The translations under genes and the position numbers were made by a program. This document shows, piece after piece, positions 1-12,763 of a stretch of DNA of 64,000 bases (the stretch's first letter is position 1; each line of letters opens with the position of its first letter). Below the pieces are notes generated by a model that was given only the letters and a program-made list of their open reading frames with translations, was not told the origin of the DNA and did no database searches. The stretch is from Pipra filicauda (lineage: Eukaryota; Chordata; Aves; Passeriformes; Pipridae): NCBI RefSeq assembly GCF_003945595.2, contig NW_024104998.1, positions 2,475,790 to 2,539,789 of the forward strand. The letters are read 5' to 3'.

Positions 1-1675
1 GATACTTCTCAGACTCCAGTTCTATAGTCCCAGCAAAAAATGAAAATAGCCTTTGAATGTCAGCTATAGCATGTCACTGGTAGGCCTTTCCCCAGCTCCT
101 CTAATAACTGAGCTAAACTAACAAATCAGTGTCATTAGAACTTGAGGGTGAAGAAAGAAAGAAAAAAAAACAATCAAAAATCCCACACTTTATTTTCCGT
201 GGACAAACACCTACCTCAGCACCAACTTGATCTGCACCAACTGAGTTAACTCTTAATTATAATGTTTAATCATACTTGAGTTATCCAACCAGTTTGATTA
301 ACACTGTTCTATGAAACACCTTATCTTTAGTGCAGATATCTTTTGTATCCTAGCTCCAGCCATTCTTTACACAATGTATAGTAAAATGTAAAAATCCATA
401 TACTCAGGTCCTAAATCAGATGTGCCTACAGCAATATCAGGTCTAGATTTTGGTTTATATTGTAGTATTATAATGGAGAGATGTGTCTAAAGCAATCCTT
501 TAACTCACCCCTCACTGCTGTAACAGTTTCTGAGTTACGTTTTTCGTTGTTGTGCAGGAACCACTCTGCCATCCCCCGCTCGCCACTGCAGAGCACTTCC
601 CAAAACACATCCAACAGCAATACTGGCAATATAGACACCAAACAAGCAATCTGTGTCAGTCAGTAAAAAGTCCCCAAATCCCAGTCTAATGCCTTATGTA
701 CAGAATTATCTGGTTTTCAGCAAGTTTTCTTGAAATATTTCAAAGGAGGCCTGCTGAGAGAAACACTTAGAACCAGGCAGTATTCCAGTATTGCAGGTGT
801 TTATCCTTATATCCACATCTGACAATGCTTGCCCCTGTAAACAACTGCAAGGTCCCATTAACAAACTGAGGTACAAATAACTTTAGACTAGTTTTAATGA
901 CTACATATTTCATACAGTTGTACAAGAAAACTGCGATGTCAACTTTTTATGGTAAGGTGTCACTTTAAATTCAAACATGCACCGTGTATTATAAGCCTCC
1001 CACTATATTTAGCAACAATTGGCTGGTACAGAAAGATTTCTTCCAAAAATAAAATAAAGGACTTCATATCATTCAGCACTCACATGTAAGGAAAATTACA
1101 GTATTATCACAGTTATCAGAGTCTTGCAGGGCCAAAAAAGATATGAAGTAACAGAATGCAAGTGGATGGAGGGCCATCTGGAGAGAAAGGAGATGTAAAA
1201 GGAGAGTGGAAAAAACAGAGTTCATATTGACTATTAGACATCAGGAAGTTTGTTATGAAGCTTGTTATGAGTCTTCTCTTTCCTTACAAGAAGATTACAC
1301 CCAAAAATCTATGGAACTATTAACTTCTCAGTTACTGGAAGTTACAGAAACATAATAAACCACAACTGAATTAGCACAATTAAAATTGACTAATTTTTTC
1401 AGATTCAAACGATTAAATTATTCAGCCTGTTTCAAGAAAAAAGTCTACTGTAAGTGGGTATACATTCCTCTTGGCATTCCCTACAACATGCTATATCAAT
1501 ATATCAAAGATGCATTTGTTTTTCTGTACTAAAGAATAAATGTCGCATTCTTGAAGACAAATATTTCTAATTTTCCCAAATGAAAAGGTTAATAATATGC
1601 CACAGAAATCTGTCAAGTTCCAGAAGTCAAGATTCTAGAAGTTGAGATTGTGGACTTCCAGTACTTATAAAAAAA

Positions 1676-1965
1676 GAGGGAGAGGAACTTTTTACACAGG
1701 CAGATCGTGATAAGGCAAGGGGGGATTGTTTTAAACTAAAAGGAGAGGATTTAGATTAGATGTTAAGAAGAAATTTTTTACTCAGGGGGTAGAGAGGTAC
1801 CGAACAGATTGCATAGGTAAGTTGGAAACGCCCCATCCCTGGAAGTGTTCAAAGGCCAGGTTGGGGCCAGGAGCAACCTTAGGTAGTGGGTGGCATCCCT
1901 GCCTGTGGTGGGGTAGTTGGAACTAGATCATCCTTATGGTCCCTTCCAACACAAGTTATTCTATT
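1676..1965 (+). mobile_element. CR1 LINE 3' fragment, sense orientation
   Basis: The stretch carries CR1 landmarks in order: a 'GATTTAGATTAGATGTTAAGAAGAAATT' type segment (near 1749-1777), 'CCCCATCCCTGGAAGTGTTCAA' (near 1831-1852), then 'GTTGGAACTAGATCATC' and 'GGTCCCTTCCAAC' near the 3' end. It ends in ATTCTAT, the CR1 terminal motif. It is 5'-truncated, non-coding and moderately diverged. Family identity rests on memory of the CR1 consensus. Confidence 0.88.
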
Positions 1966-4900
1966 AGCCTGTGATTTCTTAACATTTGGTTTCTACAGCA
2001 GTAACCCTTGCAATATGAACCCATTCCCGGAAGTTCTTAATTTTTGTGCTTGTTCAGCGTAATACAAGACCTGCTGCCTCCTAAGATTGGCTAACACAGT
2101 AAAACCACTCAGGAGTACAGGAAAGAGTTGTACCCAGATCCTCAGTACTGAGGAAGAACAAAAGCAAATAAACAAAAGATTCCTCCCAACCCAACAGTAA
2201 AAAATCAGAGATTCACTTGTTTTCTTCCACATCTTTTATATAACTGCACTATTCTCACATTAACCTCTATAATTACCAAATTCCTACACAAGAAGTACAA
2301 TTTCCTCCTTTGAACTGCTAAGACCAGCTGTCATAGTCTTCTTAAGCTGCATTTGTAAGACAGAGCAGTACTGGAAGGAGGGACAAGGAGAGCAAGGAGG
2401 TGACATATTTTAGAGTAACAGATACCTAAGTAAGAACTTGAATTGGGAATTTTATGGATTCGGGTTTTGAATAAAAAACAAAGTTTATGCTCACCATCTA
2501 CATGTTCCTCTTCATAAACAGGAGCAACACAATTTTTAGCTACAACAACCTTGCCCAGGAACAGAGAAAATTCTAACTAAACATATGATGTATGAAAAAC
2601 AGTAAAATCAGAAAATGTTGATTCCAGAGTTTATAAATCAAACCCACACTCAGACCACAAGTCATCCTGTGATAAATAAAAATTTAATCTGAGTTTTATT
2701 TCTAACTTTCATGCTTTTAAACAATTCTCTATGCTGAAGAACAAAAGGAAAAAAAAAATCCCATTAAATACTCAAAGAAAACAACTGATTGACTAGTACT
2801 GGAAGCATCTTCCCTCATTTCAACGCACATGACACACACACCTAACGAAACTGTGCCAAGCTCTTTGGTAGAAAGGGGATGTTCTTTCACCTCTTCAATA
2901 ACAAAATAGCTGCAAATACTTCAGTTGGAAGAGGAAAACAGTTGTCCTTTTCTAAAATCAAAACAAAACAAAACACCACTCCTGAAATCAAACCAGTCAC
3001 TTATATTTGTGTGGACTAAAAAAAAGTTGGGAGAAGTTGGAATGTGATCAGTTTGTCACTAATTCAATAGAACAAGACAAAGCTTTGACTTCTAACAAAA
3101 GTTTTAATTTATCAAAATTTAAGGGAGAACTGAAGGGCTGGTTACTGAGGGCAAGTGCTACAAAAACACAAAGCTGTAAAAGGGTACTAAAAAGCCTGAA
3201 AGGGTATTAAAGGGCCAGAGAAAGAGGCAGTCCCCATTTTGCCCCAGCAAACATTCCCACTCCCACACCACCTTGGGTGATCTTGTGGTCACACAGCAAA
3301 GAGATGCTGGGAACATGACCTGGCCAGAAGTGAGCAGGCCAGATAAGCCTGTTCACCCAATGATCAGGCATGCTGATGCAAGGAAGGAGCAAACGTTCTG
3401 TATCCCAGACCTCAGCCACCTTTATTTGCATGGATTTATTTTTTTAAGCAGATTAGATACTGAGAGTTACTGAGTGCACACAACTATGCTGGGAAGCTGT
3501 CAGTGGACTATTTGCCCACAGCATGGTGACACAAAGGTACACCCTGAAGCAGCGTGCAGGGCGGTAACAGGCACCACCGGACCAAATGGCTACCTCTGGC
3601 AAGGGCTCAGTAGGCACGTGACTCAAGCAGGAGGAGAGGTGGAGTGACTCCCTAAACTCTGCCCCCTTTTTAACATAACATTGGCCATTTCCTCTCTGTT
3701 CCTACTGCTCTGTCAGCTCAGCTCAGCCCTTCACTGACCCTTCCCTGATCACTGCTTCCTGCCTACCCTTCCTAGGTCCCAAGAAGCAGCTTCACCATCT
3801 TTAAACCACACCTCCAAACAAATTTAATGGCATAAAAAGAAAGATCTGTACAAATAGATGCTTTAACCACCAAGGGTGTCAATCTTGCTCCTTAGCTACC
3901 AAACTTTACAACTCTGTTGCCAAAAGAAGTCTATAAATATTTCTAGATGTCATCTCTATAGAAAAAAAACAAACAAAGAAACGTTTTGTTTCCAAACCCA
4001 GACCACATTATCACTAGTAAAATACATGCATCATCATACAATTGAAAGAACTGAATTCTGAAAATTCAAAAGTGAAAAGCACTGCACTGAGGAGAAAACA
4101 ACTTCTACAGGCTGAAGTTAAAAATTACACTTCAAAGTGATGGTGTTCCATCATAGCAAGAACTGAGATATTTATTCTCCACAGAAGAAAAAAAGAGGAC
4201 ACTTATGCAAGTTTGTGACACTTGCATTCAAGATACAAGCATATTAATTAAAAATAAAGGGATGCCTCGAATTCCACATGAAAGAGCAAGATAGAAGACT
4301 GGGAGGAGGATCTGTAATAAAAAGGTAGGAAATTATTACTTTGCCTGCAACTTGGTCCTTATTAGAATTTCTACTGTATTTAAAGAAATAAAAAATAAAT
4401 GTAAAAAAAAATTAAAATCAAGCATTTCTCCTTTCATTGGCCCTAATTTTCCACCCTTGTAAGTTTATATAACTTACTGATAATACTGACAAGAGGGTTT
4501 GTATTAGACTATCAGCCTTCAATCGAGAAAAAAAGTCTTCTCCAAAACAACAGATCTGAATTTATTCAAATAAATATAAAGTAATAGAATGTGTTTGGCC
4601 ATGGGAAAAATAAGATGACTGCCAAATCCCACTGGAAGTGACCATCAGCAGATAAGAACACTGTACTGAAGTACTGAATAGCAGCATAAATCTAAAAATA
4701 TTTCTAGTTACGTGATTCCTCAGATAACCTCAACGATTTCAGGAAACAATACATTGAGGTTACCAACATATCATAGAAACTTTCAAAATATATATTCATG
4801 CTGAAGAACAAGTCTGGTAACTCTTAAGCCTACAAACCAGAATGCTGATGCAGAGTTGTGTTTTTATGCTAATGCTGCAAACTGGCTTTACCCAGAACTT

Positions 4901-7539
4901 CAGAGCAGATAATTTAATGGCACAAATTATTTTCATTATAGTCAAATCATGGCACCCAAGGGAAGAACTATTCCTGAAATTGCTTGTGCCTCCCCAGCAG
5001 TAAAAAAAGACAAAAGAATTTATAGCAAAACCACCTCAAAACTACAAGTCTTTGGCCCAAAGGCCTATTCACTGAAGGATCCCTCAAAGCCCTTATTTAC
5101 AAAAGCACACACAGCCTTTTCAAGGGTGAGGAAGAAATTAGTCTTTGGGTATTGCAATATTAACTTTAGACTTGAATATAACTGAGGAGTTTTAAAACAT
5201 GAACTTTTGTTGGACAAAGTATTTCATATTAATTATTATATCCTTTGCATGGGAGCTCATGGATGGATCAAGTTATAAGTGTAACACACTATTCTAGTCC
5301 ACAGATGTGAAATAACATCAACACTTGAAACACTCTTATGGTCTACTTTTCTTAATGGGAAAATATAATGAATGGGAAAATTATAATGAATTACATTGCA
5401 TACATTGCTCAAATACAGGAGTTCTTCAGATCCTCAACAAAACATAGCAGAAGCCTGTAAACTTTTAAGAAAACAGTAGTTATCAACCTTTACTTTTAAA
5501 TGAATACTACGGATTTTCTTTGCAGCTTTTCTTTCATCTGTCACCCTCCACAACTTCTGATTTTGCCTATGTTTTCTACATACATTTTACATAAATACAC
5601 ACATACATTCATGCTTATCTATATATAAAATCATATACAACTGTAATTAAAGTACAGTATTAGTGGGGTTTTGATTTCATTTAGTCAGGTAGCTTAAAAA
5701 ATCTTGCCAACATAGACTAGTTTGCTGGTCTATGAATACTTAAAAAGGGAAACTACAGTTTCTAGGACTAGCCATGAAATTTTGCTGAACATGCAGCATA
5801 CAGAGTACCCCAAAAGACCAGCTAGCAGTCATGTGAAATAGCCTCTGTGTCAAAACAAAAAGTACCCAACAGTGTTTGTACATTTTTCTTAAAAAATTTG
5901 AACTTGTTCTACTTATCAACAGGAAAATAGTAAAAGAGTTAAACACCTGAGGGATTAAAAAACAGGTCTCTGGAGATACGGGAAATTGCTTATGAATATT
6001 AATTAATGGGAAAAATCTTAACTATTTGAAATTATACCATTTCTTACTTTGTAAAATTATAGGAAACATGCTGAAAGGTAATTGCTCATGTGAAGACAGT
6101 AAGGAGTCAATCTCTTCTTTCTTCTCTTAGGCATTAAAACAAATACTCAGGAGAAAGTCAACTTCATTTTAGTGTGCCAGCAAGTAACTGACTTAACCTC
6201 TACTCTCTGCCTGGTTAAAATATTGCATCAAACCACGCCAGCTGACAGTAGTTTTCATTAATATCCCTCTCCATTCAGGTACATCCAAGTATAAATTAAA
6301 CTGAGGCAGCAACTCAGGGTTTGAAAAGACAGGAAGGGCCTGTAAGAGGGGTGACCCAGCTGGTGACTCAGCAGGACTTTCCCTGCCTCTTCCCCTGCAA
6401 GGGAGGGCAGGAAATTTCAAAGGAATGTGTTCATACCAAACACAGCTATGAGTTATGATTTAAAGCAAAGTCACATGCCCACAGATAATAAGGCCAGCAG
6501 AGTAAACCTGGCAGTGAACCTTTAACACACACAAAATGAGTTCCTTCTCCACTAGAAGCTGGAAACTGCAACCTGGCATCCTCCAACACTGTTGGTGCCT
6601 ATCACTGAGCTCTACCATTTAGTCAAGCATGGAGGCTATACCATACCTGTTTGTCATTTAAATACTCCTGTGTTTGACTATAAATAATGTAGATCGCATT
6701 TGTGGAACATGATTAATGAACAGAACTCGAAACTTCAGCCCACACAGTAGCTGTGGGTAAATAAGAAGTTGTGTGTAATAACACACCCAGGACAGCCTAT
6801 TCTTGGCAAAGAAAACTCCCACACTTCCTCTACCACTAAAAAATGCTCTGAAAATAATGACATGTAAGAGCAACTACACAGCATTAGACCCCCAGAGGCC
6901 TGTCTAACCTGATATCCCCTCTTTGATAAAGTACGTGGAACAGTACAAGAACCAGACACACACACACAATAGATGCAACCCAATAACAAATTCTCAGCCA
7001 CTTATATACGGCACAGATCTGCTGAGCCAAATGTGGAGTCTTCATGTTTATCAAATGATGATGCATTTTTCCATGCAACATCTCAGAGATCAGCATCTTA
7101 ATGTGCAGTTCTGAGCTCACCACCTGATAATTTGCTGAATACCTTAAAAGAATTAAAGGAGACAAAAGAGGTGACAAATAACCCTTATTTCACATTCATC
7201 CTCTTCATCCACCCATATTACTCACAATTTTAGAGGCTTTCACCATCTCTCTCCTTCCCTCCCCCCCACATTACACCCTTCTGTGCTTTTCCAAGTGTTA
7301 CCATATTTTCTGAGGCCTGAGGAAGGGACCCAGAGCTTCACAGCACTTGCCACACCAGTATACCAAGCATACAGATAGCAACGTGGTAACAATCCTTGTT
7401 TTGCTCCCTACTACTTCCATAACAATTCCTACTGATTTATTTCTTCAACTGTCATACCACACTTTTAGACAGCCATCTAACACCAAGACCCTTTTCCTAA
7501 GGAGAGGCTTTTGCCTGCCATTTCACTGGCCAAGCACTA

Positions 7540-7805
7540 CAGAATCATAAAATCATTTATGTTGGAAAAGACCATTAAGACCAGTGAGTTTAACTACAGA
7601 CCCAGCATTACCAGCTCCACCACTCCACCACGTCCCTAAGCACCACATCTACATGCCTTTTAAAATCCTCCAGGGATGGTGACTCTACCACTTCCATGGG
7701 AAGCCTCTTCCAATGACTGACAATCCTTTCAGCGAAGAAAATTTTCCTAATATCCAATCCAAACCTCCCCTGGCCACACTTTGACTCCCACTACTTATGG
7801 CCAAG
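7540..7805 (-). mobile_element. CR1 LINE 3' fragment, degenerate, antisense to the window
   Basis: It begins with a decayed AGAATCATAAAATCAT, the reverse complement of the CR1 terminal repeat, then a 'GTTGGAAAAGACCATTAAGACC' type core, 'CAGGGATGGTGACTCTACCAC' and 'TTCCTAATATCCAATCCAAACC'. All are CR1 landmarks read backwards. Degenerate resemblance may continue to about 8110 (a 'CAAACTTTGCC ... ATGATTTATGAGCATTTTGGAGAGCACAAG' like string), so the element may be larger than stated. Confidence 0.8.
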
Positions 7806-10800
7806 TGACTGACACTCCTATTATATTTCTAATTATTTAGTTTCACTCTTGTTAGGGTCTTTGCCACAGCTGCACCTGACACTCTGCTTTGGGTAAATTG
7901 ACAACAGCAGCAAACTTTGCCATCTGACTTTTCACCCTTCTCCAGATGATTTATGAGCATTTTGGAGAGCACAAGCTCATGAGCCCAACACAGATGTCTC
8001 CACTGTGAAAACAAACAAGCTACTCCTACTCTCTGCTCTGCACCTTGGTGGATTACCCTGCAACAGCAGAACCCGCCTTCTCACCCCATGGTCAGTGAGC
8101 TCTTCTAAAAGCCTTTGGTGGTGAAGAACGTTTCAAAGGAGCGCCTGAAAAACCACACCAACTGAACACCTCAGCACTGTGGTGGTTCTTATGGATCTAT
8201 CAAACTCCACCGAAGCCAGCAACTCACTGCTAACACAGTCCTAAAAACCACGTTTAGTTTTCAGCTATTAATCGAAACCAGATGAATTGTCAATCACCAG
8301 CTTCATCTCCCAGCCAAAATAATTTGCAGTTTTGCACACAAAAAAAGAAATAACAAGCCTTGGAATCAACACAGCAATTTCTTTCAACTTAAAAGCAAAA
8401 GAACTGCACTTTCCTTCCAACATATCTAAAAACAAAACAGTAATTTGGTTAACCACAAGTATTACAGCCTTCCCATGATAAGGATAGCTTCAAATCACTG
8501 AAAAATAATTACTAAGATGGCTTCTGTTGATTTTAAAGTACATAGTGATTTCCATTTCACTGACTATATTAATTTTGTTGATTCATTTTATACAAATAAA
8601 AACAAACCAGTCATTTAACTAACTGTTCTTCAGTTAACAGCTTTCTGCCTACTGACATGGAAGGAAAACCATGACACAGGAAAGCTACCAATTCTGTATT
8701 CAGGCTTTAGAACAGGGGTTTCTCACATCTGCATTTTTCCCCAGGGGGTGGGGAGGAGTTGAGTTTTCGTTGACTTGAACAATATTCATTTCATCCAAAC
8801 AGATTTCAATGGGAAATGCCTGCCTGTCAAGAATTTCATTACTACAGTCAGGGCTCAAACTAACTACTTAATGGGCAAGTATACTAACAATAACTTTTAC
8901 CAGATAAAAACTTTACAGAAGTAGGCTAACAGAGAATTTACTTGGCTTGCTACAACTGTTTGAATTACTGATTTTAATCAAATAACTAGAGTTATCATGT
9001 GGTTTTCCTCTAATTATTTAGTTTCAGCACTTAACCTTTCTTCAAGCTATTCATCTGCAGTTCAGCATTTTGTAACAGGTTGCATAGCTCATTTAAGGGT
9101 TGAGCTGTTTGCATTTTACCTCTTCACTGATTAAAGGGAAAAAAATGTCCCAAGAACATTTAACAAGCCTGTCCATTCTATCAGTAAACCTTCTCCCAAA
9201 CCACCTTCTGATGCCAAAAATAGGCTTGCTGGATTATCAGATGAAAACAAGGAATTAATGCTGGTAAAGACCAGAGTGTGACAGCTTTAGGGCACAGTCC
9301 ACCTCAAGTCTTTCCTCCCACATCCCCAGCATCACTAGTCGTGAAAGATCTCAGTGACGCTGGTTTTTGTTCCTTTACAGTCTTCTAAATCTTACATTAC
9401 CATTTCTATGATTTTCAAGTTTTTTCTGCTAGATGTGTCAGCTCTTGTCTTCAGGATAAAAACAATCTTATACTTCTTTTTGTCATCCCTACTGTTTTTC
9501 ATACCAATTTTGAGGAGGGCAGGGAAGAAAAATATGGTTTTGAAGATATACTCTGCCCCTTCCAGAGAGCTTCCTCCTCCCTCCCAGAAAAACAGTGTAC
9601 TTTTTCCCCTTGCCCAGCTTAGTCCCTGATCTCCCTTCTCCACCCTACAGCACCTCCAATGCTCCCCCCTCCTCTCTTCCACGGGGAATGTGGAAGCCTG
9701 TCCCAGCTGCTGAGCTGCTCCACCTACCACTCCTTGGCAGCTGCCTCTCTGTAGCGCATACATCTGATTCCCAGACCCACCTCATGCTGTGTGGAGCAGC
9801 GAACAGAAGCAGCCGGCAGGCAGCAGTGGAGGGGACTGCTGAGCAGCTGCTTCCCGCACAGGCCCAGGACACTGGCTAGGACAACTGGTTTTATGATTTA
9901 TTAAGTGTATTGTAGCCTCATATCATTACGACTGCATTCCAGCAATTGTCTCCAAATATTTATGGGCAAAGCTACTCGGTATTAATTACTGACTGCTTTA
10001 AAAAAAAAAAAAATTAGAAGTAAACCTCTGATATCTTGACCACTTATTCATTTGGTACCAAGACCTCTTGAATGCTGACTGAGAGCGCCACAGGCAAACA
10101 ATGGCAAATGTGAAGATCACAAAAAACCACTTTTTCAGCTGAAGTTTAACATACTAGCAGGTAGTCAAACCTGATAAGCTACAGAGAATCAAGATGTTTT
10201 ACCATTTTTAGCTTTTAATTAAAAAATTACATGGAAGCAATACATCGCCATTGAAATCTGGCAGATCAGAGACTAGGTAAAATAAAGCTTCAGCTCTATT
10301 CAACATTTCATTGAAGCCTCAGATTTTATTTCAGACTATGATTCACATCTGTTGTCTTCTCCTTGTATAACTGCTACCCCATCACTTCTCAGTTGCATTA
10401 CTTAGTGCTGAAGAAGTTCACACTGGAAATTTTTTCACATGTAAAAATTTCAGCTTTAATTTAAAACCACAAAACATTCCCTTAGAACTTAAAGAAAACC
10501 ATTGGTTTGGCCAAAACAAACACACTATAACACATACTTCTTTCTCCGAGTTGCAAATACAAAAATTAATAATTTAAATGACAATTCTCACACGTGCTTT
10601 CTATTTTCCCCTCAAAGGAACCAACATGAAAAAAAAGAGTAGATATTCAGGTATTGTACTGTTGCTGTATCAAATTTCAGCCTATCCATGATGTTATCCT
10701 GTAAAAATTACGTGAAAGATGTTAGCAAGTTACCTGAACTTCATTTTACCTTCAGCCTCTGTACACCAAAAGAGCCAGATAACCAGTAACAAACAAGGGA

Positions 10801-10890
10801 GTCAAACAGGAGCAACTATTTTGAAACCATAGTTCTTATGTATCCTGAAATGCACTTAAAGTCATTTAAAACATTTTCCACTCATTGGAA

Positions 10891-10902
10891 GTAGCTTACC
10901 TG
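10891..10902 (-). other. CHD7: CHD7 exon 2 / intron 2 splice donor
   Basis: Reading the minus strand, CAG is followed by GTAAGC, a good match to the donor consensus. The exon ends at 10900 and the intronic GT is at 10899-10898. The junction falls between codons 563 and 564 (phase 0), as in the mammalian gene. Confidence 0.93.
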
Positions 10903-12588
10903 AAGGACAGGCACTTTTTGTGGTGTGTTTTGTGGTGACTGGTGAAGCTGTGCCCAAGGCTGATGATGAGGATGTGGGGGTGGTGAAGACTGGTGATGTA
11001 TCCCTGGATGAGGCTGCATGGGAGGACAGGTTGGCATTTGCTGTTGAAAAGACTGCTGTTGACTAGGAAGCTGCTGGCCAGATATTAGTCGCTCTTGTAT
11101 TGCTTGTGGATCTGCAAGGCCAACACCTGGACAACCATTTGGTCTCATGTGCCCACCCATCTCCCGTGGTGTTGAAGACATACCCATAAATGGACGATTC
11201 TGTTGCATGTTTCGGGGGCCCATATTCCTTTGTCCAATTCCCATGGCACCAGGGGGCTGGTGTGACGGTTGAGGATGGGGTATATTTGGGTAACTGCCAA
11301 CTTCCATTGGTATTCCAGCACTACCAGGTCTAACCTGTGGAGGAGGTGTACCTGCTGGATTACTCATTGCTTTCATAGGTGACATGGGAGGTGGAGAGGC
11401 ATAAGTTCCCTGAGGCTGTGAAGGGTGCATAGTTTGCGTGTTCATTTGGTTAAGTGAGCCACTAGGGTGGATGGGCTGCTGGTGCATTAGTCCTTGACCA
11501 CTGTTTGATGGAAATCCGACAGCATTTGGGTATCTTGGTACAGATTGATTCATTGGAGTGTTATTTGTAAGGCCTAAATTCTGATTCATCCCTGTATTAT
11601 TAACTAATCCCTGATTAAGGTTACTGTAAGGATATCGAGAATACTGCCCTGAGTTGTTTATAGTAGGTGAGGGTACCGTCTGGCTCCGAGAACTAAAATT
11701 AAGTGTTTGTGGCCTAACAGCACCCTGCTGGGGAGGATTAGGGGAGAATCTGGGACTGTGGGCTACTGATTCTCCATGGAGAGCAGTGGGGGGATGGTGG
11801 TGAAATTGCTGGACTGAGTGTCGCAAAGAAGGTGCCATACTGGGATTCTGCTGGGGCACATGAGACAAGTGGCCAGGTCCTGAGGTGGCAATGAAAGGGT
11901 TTCCCTGATTGAGGCCTTCTTGGCCTTGAGAAAACTGGTTCATCCTCTGCTGCTGCGGCTGACTGTGCTGCTGCATTGAAAAATCACCACGAGCCATGTA
12001 GTTTCCCATCTGCTGCATGTGCTGAGGATGGCCCTGCCCAGGGGGTCCGGAGGGTGCCTGCGGCGGCTGTGTCGGTTGCGGCGGCTGCTGCTGCTGCTGT
12101 TGCTGCTGGTATGGTGCTCTTATCTGGTCTGGCACTTGAACTGCCCGTGGTCCCCACATGGAGCCACTGTCTACGAAGGGTTGCCCGTGTCTTTCGTTCT
12201 GCATGCCGGGATAGACTCCCATCTGACCACCAGCACCACTGCTGTGAGGAACCTGAGGAACCGGAGGGTTGTGATACTGCGAATGAGGAGAGGCTATACC
12301 ATTCCCAGGGGCATTGCTTATCATCCTGTTCGGTTGATCCATCAGGTGCATTTTCTGCTGTTCGTATTGATTATAGTGATCAAAATGGGTCAACTTGGCT
12401 TGATTTTGATTTGCAGTGGGATGATGAAGAGATGACTGTAAAGTGGGAAATCCTTGATCCATGGGCATTTGCTGCCCCATAGGATTCACTGTATTTTCAG
12501 GATATCCACATTCTCCAAGACCTTCCAACCCTTCACTGAAAATATTACCATCTTCTCCAAACAGACTCATCATTCCTGGATCTGCCAT
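10900..12588 (-). CDS. CHD7: CHD7 coding exon 2: start codon and N-terminal 563 residues (partial gene)
   Basis: CHD7 is a nuclear ATP-dependent chromatin remodeller that binds enhancers and promoters in neural crest, inner ear and other developing tissue; its loss causes CHARGE syndrome in humans. The translation starts [20 protein letters not shown] and follows remembered vertebrate CHD7 closely to the exon end. This exon encodes only the disordered N-terminus: an acidic conserved start (residues 1-35), then Q/P/H/N/M-rich low-complexity sequence, a pure Q8 tract at residues 161-168, and a Pro/His-rich patch near 536-545. Chromodomains, SNF2 helicase, SANT/SLIDE and BRK domains lie in later exons, off the left edge. 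The ATG has a strong context (A at -3, G at +4). The coding part is 1689 bp, an exact multiple of three, ending at a CAG|GTAAGC donor. The open frame runs five codons into the intron and stops, as expected of an exon edge. The human coding part is 1665 bp as I recall. No frameshift or internal stop is seen. Confidence 0.98.
12085..12108 (-). repeat. CAG/CAA trinucleotide run encoding Q8 in CHD7
   Basis: Codons 161-168 read CAG CAG CAA then five CAG, a pure glutamine tract followed by Pro/Gln repeats. The single CAA interruption limits slippage. Human CHD7 has a shorter, proline-interrupted Q segment here as I recall, so the tract may vary among birds. Confidence 0.9.
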
Positions 12589-12603
12589 CTTTTTTCAGCA
12601 CAC

Positions 12604-12657
12604 AGCTCCTCGGAGCTACAACCAGAATGCTAGTCTGTGCTTCACCTCGGTGAGGTG
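12604..12657 (-). promoter_or_regulatory. Two short inverted repeats in the CHD7 5' UTR
   Basis: CACCTC/GAGGTG arms with a 3-nt spacer lie at 12643-12657, and AGCTCC/GGAGCT arms with a 2-nt spacer at 12604-12617. Both sit between the uORF cluster and the start codon and could form small hairpins in the mRNA. The second loop is too tight for all six pairs, so at most four or five would form. No function is claimed. Confidence 0.35.
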
Positions 12658-12681
12658 TTTTGTCCTCAAAGCCTTTAATCC

Positions 12682-12709
12682 TCAACTAATCTCCTTCATG
12701 TCATTCCAT
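12682..12709 (-). promoter_or_regulatory. Cluster of three tiny overlapping upstream ORFs in the CHD7 5' UTR
   Basis: Three ATGs occur within 13 nt. The first reads ATG-GAA-TGA (12709-12701). The second reads ATG-ACA-TGA (12704-12696). The third, at 12699-12682, has five sense codons then TGA. Each ATG overlaps the previous ORF's stop region. No other ATG lies between them and the main start codon 93 nt downstream. Such minimal uORFs commonly lower or condition translation of the main ORF; that effect is inferred here. Confidence 0.6.
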
Positions 12710-12763
12710 ATTTCCTTAATTCTTTTGGACCACGCAGTGTCAGGCAAAGTCTGGTTACTGCTC

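Larger units (their letters stand above)
1..10899 (-). other. CHD7: CHD7 intron 2, 5' part (no exon seen)
   Basis: AT-rich sequence downstream of the exon 2 donor; the intron is very long in mammals (tens of kb), so exon 3 is expected off the left edge. It holds CR1 pieces at 1676-1965 and about 7540-7805, a short CA run near 6957-6970, several A-runs, and a GC-richer stretch at 9540-9880 whose two-strand ORFs match nothing I know. No convincing exon, RNA gene or complete mobile element is seen in the rest. Confidence 0.85.
12589..12763 (-). other. CHD7: CHD7 exon 2, 5' UTR part, with 3' splice acceptor
   Basis: On the minus strand a long pyrimidine tract (about 12768-12800) leads to a TTTTTCTAG acceptor whose AG is at 12765-12764, so the exon starts at 12763. 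The 175 nt to the ATG agrees with the untranslated part of human exon 2 as I recall it (about 170 nt). The segment holds three very short upstream ORFs (12709-12682) and two short inverted repeats (12657-12643 and 12617-12604), then an A-rich run just before the start codon. The acceptor is inferred from sequence only; a transcript would settle it. Confidence 0.85.

Noticed and set aside
9540..9880. GC-richer stretch with overlapping ORFs on both strands in intron 2
   Set aside because: No splice-bounded frame similar to CHD7 and mammalian intron 2 has no exon here as far as I know; composition alone is not support.
11976..12482. Plus-strand ORFs of 168 and 138 codons opposite CHD7 exon 2
   Set aside because: They are mirror frames of a low-complexity coding exon; the Leu run is the antisense of the CAG/Gln tract. 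CHD7 on the minus strand explains the sequence fully.
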